From assembly GCF_910596095.1 (NCBI RefSeq), contig NC_056546.1, positions 14,513,425 through 14,577,424 of the forward strand: 64,000 nucleotides of DNA. Reading direction: 5' to 3'. The stretch is from Thunnus maccoyii (taxonomy: Eukaryota; Chordata; Actinopteri; Scombriformes; Scombridae). This document shows positions 33,301-45,458 of this stretch, one piece after another (positions within the stretch are counted from its first letter, which is position 1; each line of letters starts with the position of its first letter). A program made the position numbers and the translations under genes. The notes beneath the pieces were generated by a model. That model was not told the origin of the DNA and did not search any database. It saw nothing but the letters and a program-made list of their open reading frames with translations.

Positions 33301-34578
33301 AGTTATGGAGGACAAAGTCAAAGGATTGTTTTGTGCAAATATGTGTTTAAAAGTTTGTATGAAGCTAATTTGAAGCTTCAGCAGACTTAACTTGAGCAAA
33401 TTAGTCAAATCAAATGTAAACTTTCAAAGTTACAGTCTTTTTAGTAGCTACTGTGGACGGATAATAAGAAAAAGAGGTAATTTGGCACTAAAAAGACAGT
33501 AACTTTAAAAGATACCCACTTGATGTGAATCATTTGGTTGGCTGAAGCTTAATATTAGCCTCAGATAAACTTTTAAATACATTGTTGCATTACATTGAAA
33601 GTGCACCATCCCCCAAGTGTTGTAGGAGTAAGTAGGTGTGCAAAGAACGTTGTGAACTTCACAACTTCAGTTCACAACTTTCTAAAGGTGTGAACTTTAT
33701 GTTGAATGCTCTTATGTGTGAATGCTCCTTACAAGCAAATAATTGTGCAGTTAGACAGGAGAAAGCAACTCATTGTAAGATAGCATATGATGAGATTGAT
33801 GCTACATTTCAAATTTGTCCATCATAGGTCTCACAAACTGGGAGTGATGCTGACGTGCGCTATACCACTGTTGTTGTATATGTGGCCTGGAAGGTAAACC
33901 AGGCAAGAAAATAATATTTTTTTAACACAGTATAATTTGCCCACATTTTATTTGTCCGCCTTCATTTTTTCCCCTGAAATTTTATCACTTTGACCTTGTA
34001 TTTTGTCCAGCAGGACCAGACACCCAAAGACAGTGTGAAATACAGTACTATTAATAAAAGGGATGGTGCGAAGCAAATGGTATGTGATTTATTTTAAACT
34101 CATATAAGCCTCTCAATCATGGAAGATTTAAAATGCCTAAATTAAAACAAATCAAAGATAGAAATAAAGTGACATGCAATGTGTCAAAATTAAATGAAAA
34201 ACATATGTTGAAAGGACAATTATTTAGCTTTTTCAGCCAATACTACATGCAAAGCACTGTCACTGAAGCTCCCCTGCACCTCCTCATGATAATGCATATA
34301 CACAAATGCATACATAAAAGGAAATACATCTAACAATGTGTGTTTTATTTCACTTTGTTTCTTTGGTTAAATTGTTTTAATTTAAGAATTTTAAACCTCC
34401 CACAGTTAATATTTAAACTATCTCTTAATAAAGCAAATGAATTTCTGTTGTGTTTTTCATCATTAGGTCATAATTATTCAGTAGTCTGTGCTCTTTTTCT
34501 CATTAGACTGAACCAGAAGATGGAGTTGTGATCTACAGCACAGTGGGTCAACACTCAAATAGAATGAAAAAGTTCTAA
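30376..34578 (+). CDS. CD300/pIgR-like inhibitory receptor, copy 2, intact
   Basis: Exons: 30376-30415, 30683-31009, 31115-31435, 31670-31760, 31879-31970, 32060-32094, 32602-32619, 33828-33893, 34011-34079 and 34507-34578 (1131 nt, 376 aa). The architecture matches copy 1. The Ig1 loop between the extra cysteines reads CQGYYWNSC, and the region before the last strand reads VEIVPEADD. Exon 4 lacks 33 bases (11 stalk residues), in frame, as in copy 3. The stalk reads TNTAITG, so the NTT sequon is lost, and the Ig2 NAS sequon is DAS. Exon 8 is the second type (VRYTTVVVYVAWK, one codon longer), which keeps an ITIM-like VRYTTV. The other tail motifs are VKYSTI and VIYSTV. Ig2 is unusually basic at its start (KQKITASKRG). 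No stop or frameshift is seen. Confidence 0.85.
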
Positions 34579-37500
34579 TGAGAAGAAAAGCTGGGAGGAC
34601 ATTAATCCTGCAAGTATGGCAACATTGATGAGGTCATTCTGATGTGTCCTGCATTTTATTAGTTGTATCTCAGTTCACTTGGATAAATCAGTCCTGCAGG
34701 CACAGGCATATTTCATGATAAAGATGTGATGTGGTGACTTTGTCTGTATGTCATGTTGAGCAAGAGAAAGAGTTGGACCAGAAGCAGTGTGGACCACAGG
34801 CCTCTAAAATTGACCAAATTAAGGAATTGGCCTTGTGGCCAACTTACTCCATTGTGAAACTTCTCCAAAAATGTAAAGAAGAATTTTGAAGTGGCTTGAA
34901 GAAGTCTGTCTTAAAACAATAGTCAGTTGTCAGGAGCTTTAATCATTCCTCCTGTTTATACTGGCTGTAAAAAGATCCTAATGTGCTTCCAGTGTAGGTG
35001 ATGGGGGACAAAATCCAAGGACCTTGTTTTGTGCAAAAATGTGTTTAAAAGTTTATATGCAGTTAATGCTAATTTGAAGCTGAATTAGTCAAATCAAATG
35101 TAATCTTCCAAAGTTACAGTTTTTTTTGTGTAAAATTCCTTCTTTATGTTTCTCCAGACAAATCTGAATCATTTGCATGGCTGAAGCTTCATATTAGCCT
35201 CAGACAAACTTTTAATACATTTTTGCAGGGAAGGATGACCATCATTTACATTGAAAGTGCATTAGAGAGAGATCTTTTAATGTCCGATATGAACAGGAGG
35301 AATGATTAAAAGAAGAAAAACCTGTGTGAATGTTCATTTGGGTACCTGACTATTGTTTAAAGATGGACTTAAAAAATTGATTTTCGAATGTCATCTAGTA
35401 GTTGATCCAGTAGTACAACCTCAGGCTCTGCTCGGGGTGTGGTGTAATATTAGGCACAAACAAGATATGGAAGGTTCAATCACTTTGTGTTTTGATCATA
35501 GACTGCACATTTTTTTTGTTTTGTTTTGATTCTTATTATGCTTCATTACTGTGCAAATAAAACTGTTTTTTAAAAACATGCATCTCCATAGCTATTAATT
35601 TGATCTAAAGCATTTAGTTGAAATTTAGTTTGTTTGTTTTTTTTGCTTGTGATTTCTTTTCATTGTTGTAAAGGACCTTGTCACTCAGATTTAAAAAATC
35701 TTCTAATAAAGTTTAACTTACAATGTACAATCATGTAGCTTGTCATTATTTGCTTCATCAACAAACTCGCTACAGCCTCTGAAAGACAGTAATTTCACCC
35801 GCAGATGCGGGCATCCTCGGGGAAGTGGAAGAGGTTAAACCACAGTGACAGACAAGTCTTGTCTCTTGTTACAACTACTGTGCTGCTCTGCACAGCACTA
35901 TCACATACCTTCCATAAAGTGTTGTCAAGTAGAGTAAAAATAGACTTTTTTAGACTCCTGTGACTTGGGTTATGTCCCCGGATCAAGTCCAGTTGGGGAC
36001 TTTTATTGCATCTCTCTACTGGCTGTAAAAAAGGCTTTTTTTTTTTTTTTTTCCACCTAAGCCTCAACTGGAAACACTATACATATATGTGTATATCTCA
36101 CATTCTGTAAAACTCCAGACCAGGATTCAGTATTCTGTATTACAGATACATACACTCCATAACACCAAGCATCTGCAGCGCAAAGAGAATAATCCAGAAA
36201 TATTCAAATTATGCAACAATTTGTGGATTTGATAGGAGAAAGCAAATAATTTGAAAATAACTGGTCATATTCTAACATAATCAATCAAGAGTTGGTTGAG
36301 TGGTTTTAAGGTAGAAACAACTTTTGTCAGATATGCACAACTGTGTGTCATAGGCACACATGACTGCTGTGCATGAACATACACACACAAAGAGCTTAAT
36401 TCTGGAAGCTGCTTTAATGGATTAGTATTTTCTCATTTAACTTGCCAAAAATAGGACTTCTATCATATACATTTTTTCTTCTTTTAAACAGATAGTTTAC
36501 ATTTTACCTGAAGAGAATGATCAAGAGAGCAGGAGACAATTTAACCAACAAAATACACTTTGGTAGCCCCTCTATGCACCTTAAGAACAGTAGTTAACAT
36601 TATCGCTAAACTCTGTGGTTTCAACTGCTTATCTCTTCCACTGCCACTATCTAGATTTTATGGTGTTTTCTGAGTGTAATGCAATTATGAGTTGGTGTAT
36701 GATGGAGACAAAGTAAACATTTCAAATGAACTTCCACCATTTAAAAATATATTTTAACAATAGCTGAAACATCCAGTGAGCTATGTCTGTATACTATTAT
36801 AAACCTCAGGTTCTACAGGCCTGTCCTCTCAGAGAGTTGATTTGTCCAAGACAACTCATGAGTTTTCTGCATTCAATAAGATGGTGCATTTATGAGAGAC
36901 CACAGCAAAGCTCATACAGTAACCTATATTTAAACCATCTCAAAACTGTCCCCAGTGTTTGATCACTGAAGCACTGAAACACTATGAAGCATCACTGTTT
37001 CACAGCATGTTATAAGGTCAAAATGTTAACATGTGCTGAGCAACTCTTGGTATTGCATTTGTGTGGATGTATTCAATCTGAAACCATGATGAAACAGTTT
37101 CTCTGTTGGTCATTTTGTTCAGTCAAAGTCTATATTCTAAAAACTGATCACTTTTACTTTTTGGATGCAATTTAAGAGACTTGGGATGCACCCATGGATG
37201 TATCATGCAGGGCTGCCACCATTTGTGGCACCCGCAACAGAAAGTGTCATTTGGGGGGAAAGCAGGGAGAGTCTTTAAGCTTATTCTCATCTCAGATTTA
37301 GACTATACTTCACTGCTATTTTATCACAATATTCTATTGTGATATTAATTTTGAAAAGCAGAAATATATCATATGCAGAAGACAACAATCCAGTCTCTTT
37401 ATTAGGGCGCTATTTCCCTCTTCAAAATCAATTTATCACTAGGACCAATATGTCAGTTTTGTGAAAGAAGAATAAGTGTGGATCTTTATAATTATTAGTG

Positions 37501-38166
37501 AGTGAATGCTTGTAATTGCTACACAAAGCTCATAATTTCTCATCCTGCAGCAAATCCCATTTTCACTTAATTCTGCATCATAACAAAAAATAGAACTGCA
37601 GTAAAATGACATATAAAATTTACCTATGATATAATAAAGATACTTGAATATAAATCTAGTCTTTCGTGAGCTGAGTTGCTTTGTTTTGATGTTCACCTAA
37701 CATGGAGATTATGCTCAGGATAGCAGGCTATACAAATAAATAGAGTGAATGTGCCACAGGGAGATTAGAGGTTTACTCGTCATAATACACCATTATCTGT
37801 CTTTTCATTTCTTTCTTAAACTTAATTGATTGAAATAAACTGAAAAAATGCCCATTTATTTGTGTAGATTAGAAAGAAAGTTTTGAAGGAAAAAAAATCT
37901 TTATATATACATATATATTATTATTAAAATTACATATATAATTTAAAAAACTTTTTAACAAAAAAGGAATAGGTCTTAGTTACTCATTGTGTGACTATAA
38001 ATGAAGTAAATAAAACTCATGGAATAATAAACTAATTTTTTTTATAACCACTAAAACTGTTACTAGTAGATTTACTGCAGGAACTGCTTGAATGAGGAAG
38101 TAACCCAGGTAGAGTCACCCGCTGTAATTTTGAAAGTGCTCATTCACTCACAACGCTGAAGCAGAC

Positions 38167-41100
38167 ATGAGTGTTATTCCTCACCTAATACTGGCTGGAC
38201 TCATTGGTAAGTCAGCTATGATTCTAATATGAATGCTATGCATAAATGATAGTCAAGTTTGTAATTAAAAAAAATATTGTTGGTACTGATATATGTATTG
38301 CTGTTGAGTGATAAAATTTGAGTCTTACATTTAAAGTGACAACTAGCCACTAATTTTAAATTTTTAATATTGTCTTTTAATAAAATTCATGATACTAACC
38401 TGTAACTGATATTGATATATACAATGCATTTGAAGGCATCACTACAAGATAAATGTCTGTTGTTGTTTTGGCAGGAATTCACTGTCAAATTATTACAGTG
38501 AGTCGAGTTTCAGTTAAGGCTGGAGGCTCCATCTCTATCCCATGTCTCTATGACCAGGACTACAGAAACCATGTGAAATACTTGTGTCAAGGATATTACT
38601 GGAATTCGTGTCATATAGTAGTTGACACAAACCAATGACAAAGTAGTTCAGGAAAGTTTTCAATCTCTGATGACAGAAACCAAAGAATCTTCACTGTGAC
38701 TATTAATGATATAACGCATAAGGACACTTATTTCTGGTGTGCTGTGGAGATCGTATCGAGGGCAGATGATGGACAGTATTTTCAGCTGTCAGTGACCACA
38801 GGTAAAATGCCTTAAATGTTTTAAACACATTTTAAGTCCTTTCTGTGAACAATTTGGTGGGGAAGAAAACTAAGAATGTGTCTAATTTTGAATTATCTTT
38901 TTGAAGGTACGTCAAATCTGTATGTGGACCAACAAGAAATTACAGCATTTGAAGGACGTAGTGTGACTATCACCTGTTACTATAAATACCCAGCAGATAG
39001 AAAGTGGTGCAGACTGGGCCGCACCTGTGTGACAAATCAGTCTGGATCAATAGATGGAACAGCAGTGACCATCAATGCCAGTGTCTCTAATGATTTCACT
39101 GTGACTATGAGTGAACTGAAGACAGAGAGCAGCGGCTGGTACTGGTGTGCCGCAGGAGACTTACAGATGCCAGTGAACGTAACTGTTAATGAATTACCCT
39201 CAACTACAATGAGCCCCAGTACAGCAAGTAAGATTCAAACCATTTTCTATTCTCATAAATTAGTGACCAGTAAGTGGACGCAACAAAAGTGACAAAAATG
39301 AAACCCTGGTATATTATTAATAATAATATTATTATTAAAATTTAACTTGTACATCCGTGAGTTACAGTATTATAATCCATAATATACAGTATCATCAAAA
39401 TACCGTGATACAATTCTTGCATTAACATGGCTTTTTACATGAATTTACTTTGACTTCACAGGGACACTTTCTGTTAAACCAAGTACTGCCCAGCCTACAA
39501 ACACCGCCATAACCGGGGCTGGTGGAGAGAGCTCGCAAGATGCAAGACACAAGAGGTTACTACTCTTTACAACTTCAATGCATTTAAATCTGATTTACAA
39601 CCTGGGTTTGTGCAAAAACATTTGCCCCTTTATTCTTGATGAAATGTAGGCTACCTCTGCATTTACCTTCCAGGTCCACTACAATGACGATTCTCATCAC
39701 CATCCTGGTCTTACAGCTGTTAGCTGTTCTCACTGCATTTTTTGGATGGAGGATGATAAGATGCAGTAAGTCTGTTGTAAGCTAATGCAAACTGAGGAAT
39801 GAAATATCTGTTTCTGTAAAATAATTTCCTCAGAAATGTATGTGTTTGTTATAGATAAGACCAAACCTCGGACATCTGACATCACAGCGGTAAGTATAGT
39901 CATGTATTTCCCTTATTATGTTTGCTGATAAGAAATTTGGATTGGTCACACAACACAGAAAGTAAATAGCATTTAAGGAACTTGACCATGCAAGTGTAAC
40001 TGTACAATATACCTTATTTAACTACATTAACTGTTTGTTGGCTATAATTTCCTTGATTTACATCAGCATGGTAATTCTGTGAGTTCTGTAAACAGTTGTA
40101 CTATTTAAACCAGAACATAACCTGTCCGGGCCTGTGGATATTACAAACCTGTCTAATACCAGCTAAATACATCAAAATGGAAGAGCTGGAAAATCATGAT
40201 ATTTTAAGGGAATTTTTAGATAATATAAAATAATAATAAATGGCATTGTCCTGCAAGTTAGCTCATTCTGAGAGGCAAAAACCCAGGGCAAAAATGTCAC
40301 TGGGTTTCAAATTACTGGAAGTACTAGCTGCTACCCAATACTGTGAGTATCTGAACATCTGGAGATGACCCTGATGACTATGTGATCTTTCCTCTTCAGG
40401 ATTATGACAGCCAGACAGTAAGAGGCCACCGTTTAGACAGATTTTAGCAAGTCACTCAGACTAACTGTAAAACTTAAACAAAATCTGTGACATTTCAGAT
40501 TCTGTGACATTAGAGGGTCAACAATGGAAAAAATATTGATGCATTGGAGGTGGCGGGCTCCATCACTGCTATCGAAATGTGTGACCCTAACTAAGATCAC
40601 CAATTGTGCGAACAGCTACGAAAATACATGACGTATGTACATCCTGTGGAGTCACCATTTTAGGTAGCAATCACAATATAATACGTGACCCTGGCAAAAA
40701 TGCTTGCAGTGGCAATTAAGCCAACTGAGCATGATCAAGTCAGAAAGTCCAATTAAAACAAAAGAATCACTCACCAACAGTCCATCATAGTCCATCCGGC
40801 ATAGGGCTCACAGACTGAAAGTGAATTTGTTAGTTTGTCATGTTGAGTCAGAGTAAGTTGGACCAAAAGCTGTGTCGACCAGGCTTCCAAAATTGACCAA
40901 ATTTTCATCCCAATCCCCCTCACACACTCGCTTTAAAGAAAGAATTTTTCAAGTCTGTCTGAAAACAAGAGTCATACTACGTAAAGGTGTCCATATGAAC
41001 ATTGAAACAGGTTTTGCTTGCTTTAATGTTTTTTTTATTTAAAAGATTTTAAAATTTAAAAGATCCCATCCTAATGTGCTTCCAATTTAAGTGATGGAGG

Positions 41101-42887
41101 ACAAAGTCAAAGGATTGTTTTGTGCAAAAATGTGTTTAAAAGTTTGTATGAAGCTAATTTGAGGCTTCAGCAGACTTAACTTGAGCAAATTAGTCAAATC
41201 AAATGTAAACTTTCAAAGTTACAGTCTTTTTAGTAGCTACTGTGGACGGATAATAAGAAAAAGAGGTAATTTGGCACTAAAAAGACAGTAACTTTAAAAG
41301 ATACCCACTTGATGTGAATCATTTGGTTGGCTGAAGCTTAATATTAGCCTCAGATAAACTTTTAAATACATTGTTGCATTACATTGAAAGTGCACCATCC
41401 CCCAAGTGTTGTAGGAGTAAATAGGTGTGCAAAGAACGTTGTGAACTTCACAACTTCAGTTCACAACTTTCTAAAGGTGTGAACTTTATGTCAAATGCTC
41501 TTATGTGTGAATGCTTCTTACAAGCAAATAATTGTGCAGTTAGACAGGAGAAAGCAACTCATTGTAAGATAGCATATGATGAGATTGATGCTACATTTCA
41601 AATTTGTCCACCGTAGGTCTCACAAACTGGGAGTGATCCTGACGTGCTCTATGCCACCGTTGTTCATGTGGCCAGGAAGGTAAACCAGACAAAAAAAATA
41701 ATATTTTTTTAACACAGTATAATTTGCCCATATTTTATTTGTCCGCCTTCATTTTTTCCCCTGAAATTTTATCACTTTGACCTTGTATTTTGTCTAGCAG
41801 GACCAGACACCCAAAGACAGTGTGACATACAGTACTATTAATAAAAGGGATGGTGAGAAGCAAATGGTATGTGATTTATTTTAAACTCATATAAGCCTCT
41901 CAATCATGGAAGATTTAAAATGCCTAAATTAAAACAAATCAAAGATAGAAATAAAGTGACATGCAATGTGTCAAAATTAAATGAAAAACATATGTTGAAA
42001 GGACAATTATTTAGCTTTTTCAGCTCTTATGTGTGAATGCTCCTTACAAGCAAATAATTGTGCAGTTAGACAGGAGAAAGCAACTCATTGTAAGATAGCA
42101 TATGATGAGATTGATGCTACATTTCAAATTCGTCCATCGTAGGTCTCACAAACTGGGAGTGATCCTGACGTGCTCTATGCCAACGTTGTTCATGTGGCCA
42201 GGAAGGTAAACCAGACAAAAAAATATTTTTTTAACATAGTATAATTTGCCCACATTTTATTTGTCCGCCTTCATTTTTTCCCCTGAAATTTTATCACTTT
42301 GACCTTGTATTTTGTCCAGCAGGACCAGACACCCAAAGACAGTGTGACATACAGTACTATTAATAAGAGGGATGGTGGGAAGCAAATGGTATGTGATTTA
42401 TTTTAAACTCATATAAGCCTCTCAATCATGGAAGATTTAAAATGCCTAAATTAAAACAAATCAAAGATAGAAATAAAGTGACATGCAATGTGTCAAAATT
42501 AAATGAAAAACATATGTTGAAAGGACAATTATTTAGCTTTTTCAGCCAATACTACATGCAAAGCACTGTCACTGAAGCTCCCCTGCACCTCCTCATGATA
42601 ATGCATATACACAAATGCATACATAAAAGGAAATACATCTAACAATGTGTGTTTTATTTCACTTTGTTTCTTTGGTTAAATTGTTTTAATTTAAGAATTT
42701 TAAACCTCCCACAGTTAATACTTAAACTATCTGTTAATAAGGCAAATTAATTTCTGTTGTGTATTTCATCATTAGGTCATAATTATTCAGCATTCTGTGC
42801 TTTTTTTCTCATTAGACTGAACCAGAAGATGGAGTTGTGATCTACAGCACAGTGGGTCAACACTCAAATAGAATGAAAAAGTTCTAA
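38167..42887 (+). pseudogene. CD300/pIgR-like receptor, copy 3, nonsense mutation in Ig domain 1
   Basis: Exons by homology: 38167-38206, 38475-38801, 38907-39227, 39462-39555, 39674-39765, 39855-39889, 40400-40417, 41617-41679, 41798-41866, 42143-42205, 42320-42388 and 42816-42887. An in-frame TGA at 38636-38638 replaces the CGA arginine codon that copies 1, 2 and 4-6 have after DTNQ or KTNQ. This is a C-to-T change at a CpG. It truncates the protein in the first Ig domain, before the second canonical cysteine. All splice sites and all downstream frames are otherwise intact, so the lesion looks recent. Exons 8 and 9 are duplicated, which would have given five ITIM-like motifs (VLYATV, VTYSTI, VLYANV, VTYSTI, VIYSTV). 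A sequencing or assembly error at one base, or a segregating allele, remains possible. Confidence 0.8.
41497..42545 (+). repeat. Internal tandem duplication of two ITIM exons in unit 3
   Basis: The segment from GCTCTTATGTGTGAATGC (41497) to TTTAGCTTTTTCAGC (about 42023) is repeated directly at 42023-42545, a period of about 525 bp. Each copy has one exon 8 and one exon 9 with splice sites. Junction microhomology is only a few bases (AGC/GCT). The halves differ slightly, for example ATGCCACC against ATGCCAAC in exon 8. Confidence 0.85.
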
Positions 42888-45458
42888 TGAGAAGAAAAGC
42901 TGAGAGGACATTAATCCTGCAAGTATGGCAACATTGATGAGGTCATTCTGATGTGTCCTGCATTTTATTAGTTGTATCTCAGTTCACTTTGATAAATCAG
43001 TCCTGCAGGCACAGGCATATTTCATGATAAAGATGTGATGTGGTGACTTTGTCTGTATGTCATGTTGAGCAAGAGAAAGAGTTGGACCAGAAGCAGTGTG
43101 GACCACAGGCCTCTAAAATTGACCAAATGAAGGAATTGACCTTGTGGCCAACTTACTCCATTGTGAAACTTCTCCAAAAATGTAAAGAAGAATTTTGAAG
43201 TGGCTTGAAGAAGTCTGTCTTAAAACAATAGTCAGTTGTCAGGAGCTTTAATCATTCCTCCTGTTTATACTGGCTGTAAAAAGATCCTAATGTGCTTCCA
43301 GTGTAGGTGATGGGGGACAAAATCCAAGGACCTTGTTTTGTGCAAAAATGTGTTTTAAAATTTATATGCAGTTAATGCTAATTTGAAGCTGAATTAGTCA
43401 AATCAAATGTAATCTTCCAAAGTTACAGTTTTTTTGTGTACATTTCCTTCTTTATGTTTCTCCAGACAGATCTGAATCATTTGCATGGCTGAAGCTTCAT
43501 ATTAGCCTCAGACAAACTTTTAATACATTTTTGCAGGGAAGGAGGATCATCATTTACATTGAAAGCGCATTAGAGAGAGATCTTTTAATGTCCGATATGA
43601 ACAGGAGGAATGATTAAAAGAAGAAAAACCCGTGTGAATGTTCATCTGGGTACCTGACTATTGTTTAAAGATGGACTTAAAAAATTGATTTTCTAATGTC
43701 ATCTAGTAGTTGATCCAGTAGTACAACCTCAGGCTCTGCTCGGGGTGTGGTGTAATATTAGGCACAAACAAGATATGGAAGGTTCAATCACTTTGTGTTT
43801 TGATCATAGACTGTACATTTTTTTTGTTTTGTTTTGATTCTTATTATGCTTCATTACTGTGCAAATAAAACTGTTTTTTTAAAAACATGCATCTCCATAG
43901 CTATTAATTTGATCTAAAGCATTTCGTTGATATTTAGTTTGTTTGTTTTTTTTGCTTGTGATTTCTTTTCATTGTTGTAAAGGACTTTGTCACTCAGATT
44001 TAAAAAATCTTCTAATAAAGTTTAACTTACAATGTACAATCATGTAGCTTGTCATTATTTGCTTCATCAACAAACTGGCTACAGCCTCTGAAATACAGTA
44101 ATTTCACCCGCAGATGCCGCCATCCTCGGGGAAGAGGAAGAGGTTAAACCACAGTGACAGACAAGTCTTGTCTCTTGTTACAACTACTGTGCTGCTCTGC
44201 ACAGCACTATCACATACCTTCCATAAAGTGTTGTCAAGTAGAGTAAAAATAGACTTTTTTAGACTCCTGTGACTTGGGTTATGTCCCCGGATCAAGTCCA
44301 GTTGGGGACTTTTATTGCATCTCTCTACTGGCTGTAAAAAAGGCATACATTCTTTTTTTCACCTAAGCCTCAACTGGAAACACTATACATATATATGTAT
44401 ATCTCACATCATGTAAAACTCCAGACCAGGATTCAGTATTCTGTATTACAGATACATACACTCCATAAAACCAAGCATCTGCAGCGCAAAGAGAATAGTC
44501 CACAAATATTCAAATTATGCAACAATTTGTGGATTTGATAGGAGAAAGCAAATAATTTGAAAATAACTGGTCATATTCTAACATAATCAATCAAGAGTTG
44601 GTTGAGTGGTTTTAAGGTAGAAACAACTTTTGTCAGATATGCACAACTGTGTGTCATAGGCACACATGACTGCTGTGCATGAACATACACACACAAAGAG
44701 CTTAATTCTGGAAGCTGCTTTAATGGATTAGTATTTTCTCATTTAACTTGCCAAAAATAGGACTTCTATCATATACATTTTTTCTTCTTTTAAACAGATA
44801 GTTTACATTTTACCTGAAGAGAATGATCAAGAGAGCAGGAGACAATTTAACCAACAAAATACACTTTGGTAGCCCCTCTATGCATCTTAAGAACAGTAGT
44901 TAACATTATCACTAAACTCTGTGGTTTCAACTGCTTATCTCTTCCACTGCCACTATCTAGATTTTCTGAGGGTAATGCAATTATGAGTTGGTGTATGATG
45001 GAGACAAAGTAAACATTTCAAATGAACTTCCACCATTTAAAAATATATTTTAACAATAGCTGAAACATCCAGTGAGCTATGTCTGTATACTATGTTAAAC
45101 CTCAGGTTCTACAGGCCTGTCCTCTCAGAGAGTTGATTTGTCCAAGACAACTCATGAGTTTTCTGCATTCAATAAGATGGTGCATTTATGAGAGACCACA
45201 GCAAAGCTCATACAGTAACCTATATTTAAACCATCTCAAAACTGTCCCCATTCTTCAATCACTGAAGCACTGAAACACTATGAAGCATCACTGTTTCACA
45301 GCATGTTATACAGTCAAAATGTTCACATGTGCTGAGCAACTCTTGGTATTGCATTTGTGTGGATGTATTCAATCTGAAACCATGATGAAACAGTTTATCT
45401 GTTGGTCATTTTGTTCAGTCAAAGTCTATATTCTAAAAACTGATCACTTTTACTTTTT

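Larger units (their letters stand above)
29412..37162 (+). repeat. Tandem unit 2 (7751 bp)
   Basis: Second direct unit, with receptor copy 2. It differs from unit 1 by loss of the 153-bp intron 7 segment, a 15-base deletion near 29,704 shared with unit 4, and a private TA microsatellite near 30,092. The 3' spacer (34,579-37,162) holds the copy B repeat, poly(A) signals at 35556 and 35705, the minus-strand open frame and the exon-like segment at 36492. Confidence 0.93.
37163..45458 (+). repeat. Tandem unit 3 (8296 bp)
   Basis: Third unit and the longest, because of an internal duplication of about 525 bp covering two tail exons. It contains the broken receptor copy 3. Its downstream spacer (42,888-45,458) has the same repeat, poly(A), open-frame and exon-like segments as the other units. 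Confidence 0.93.
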
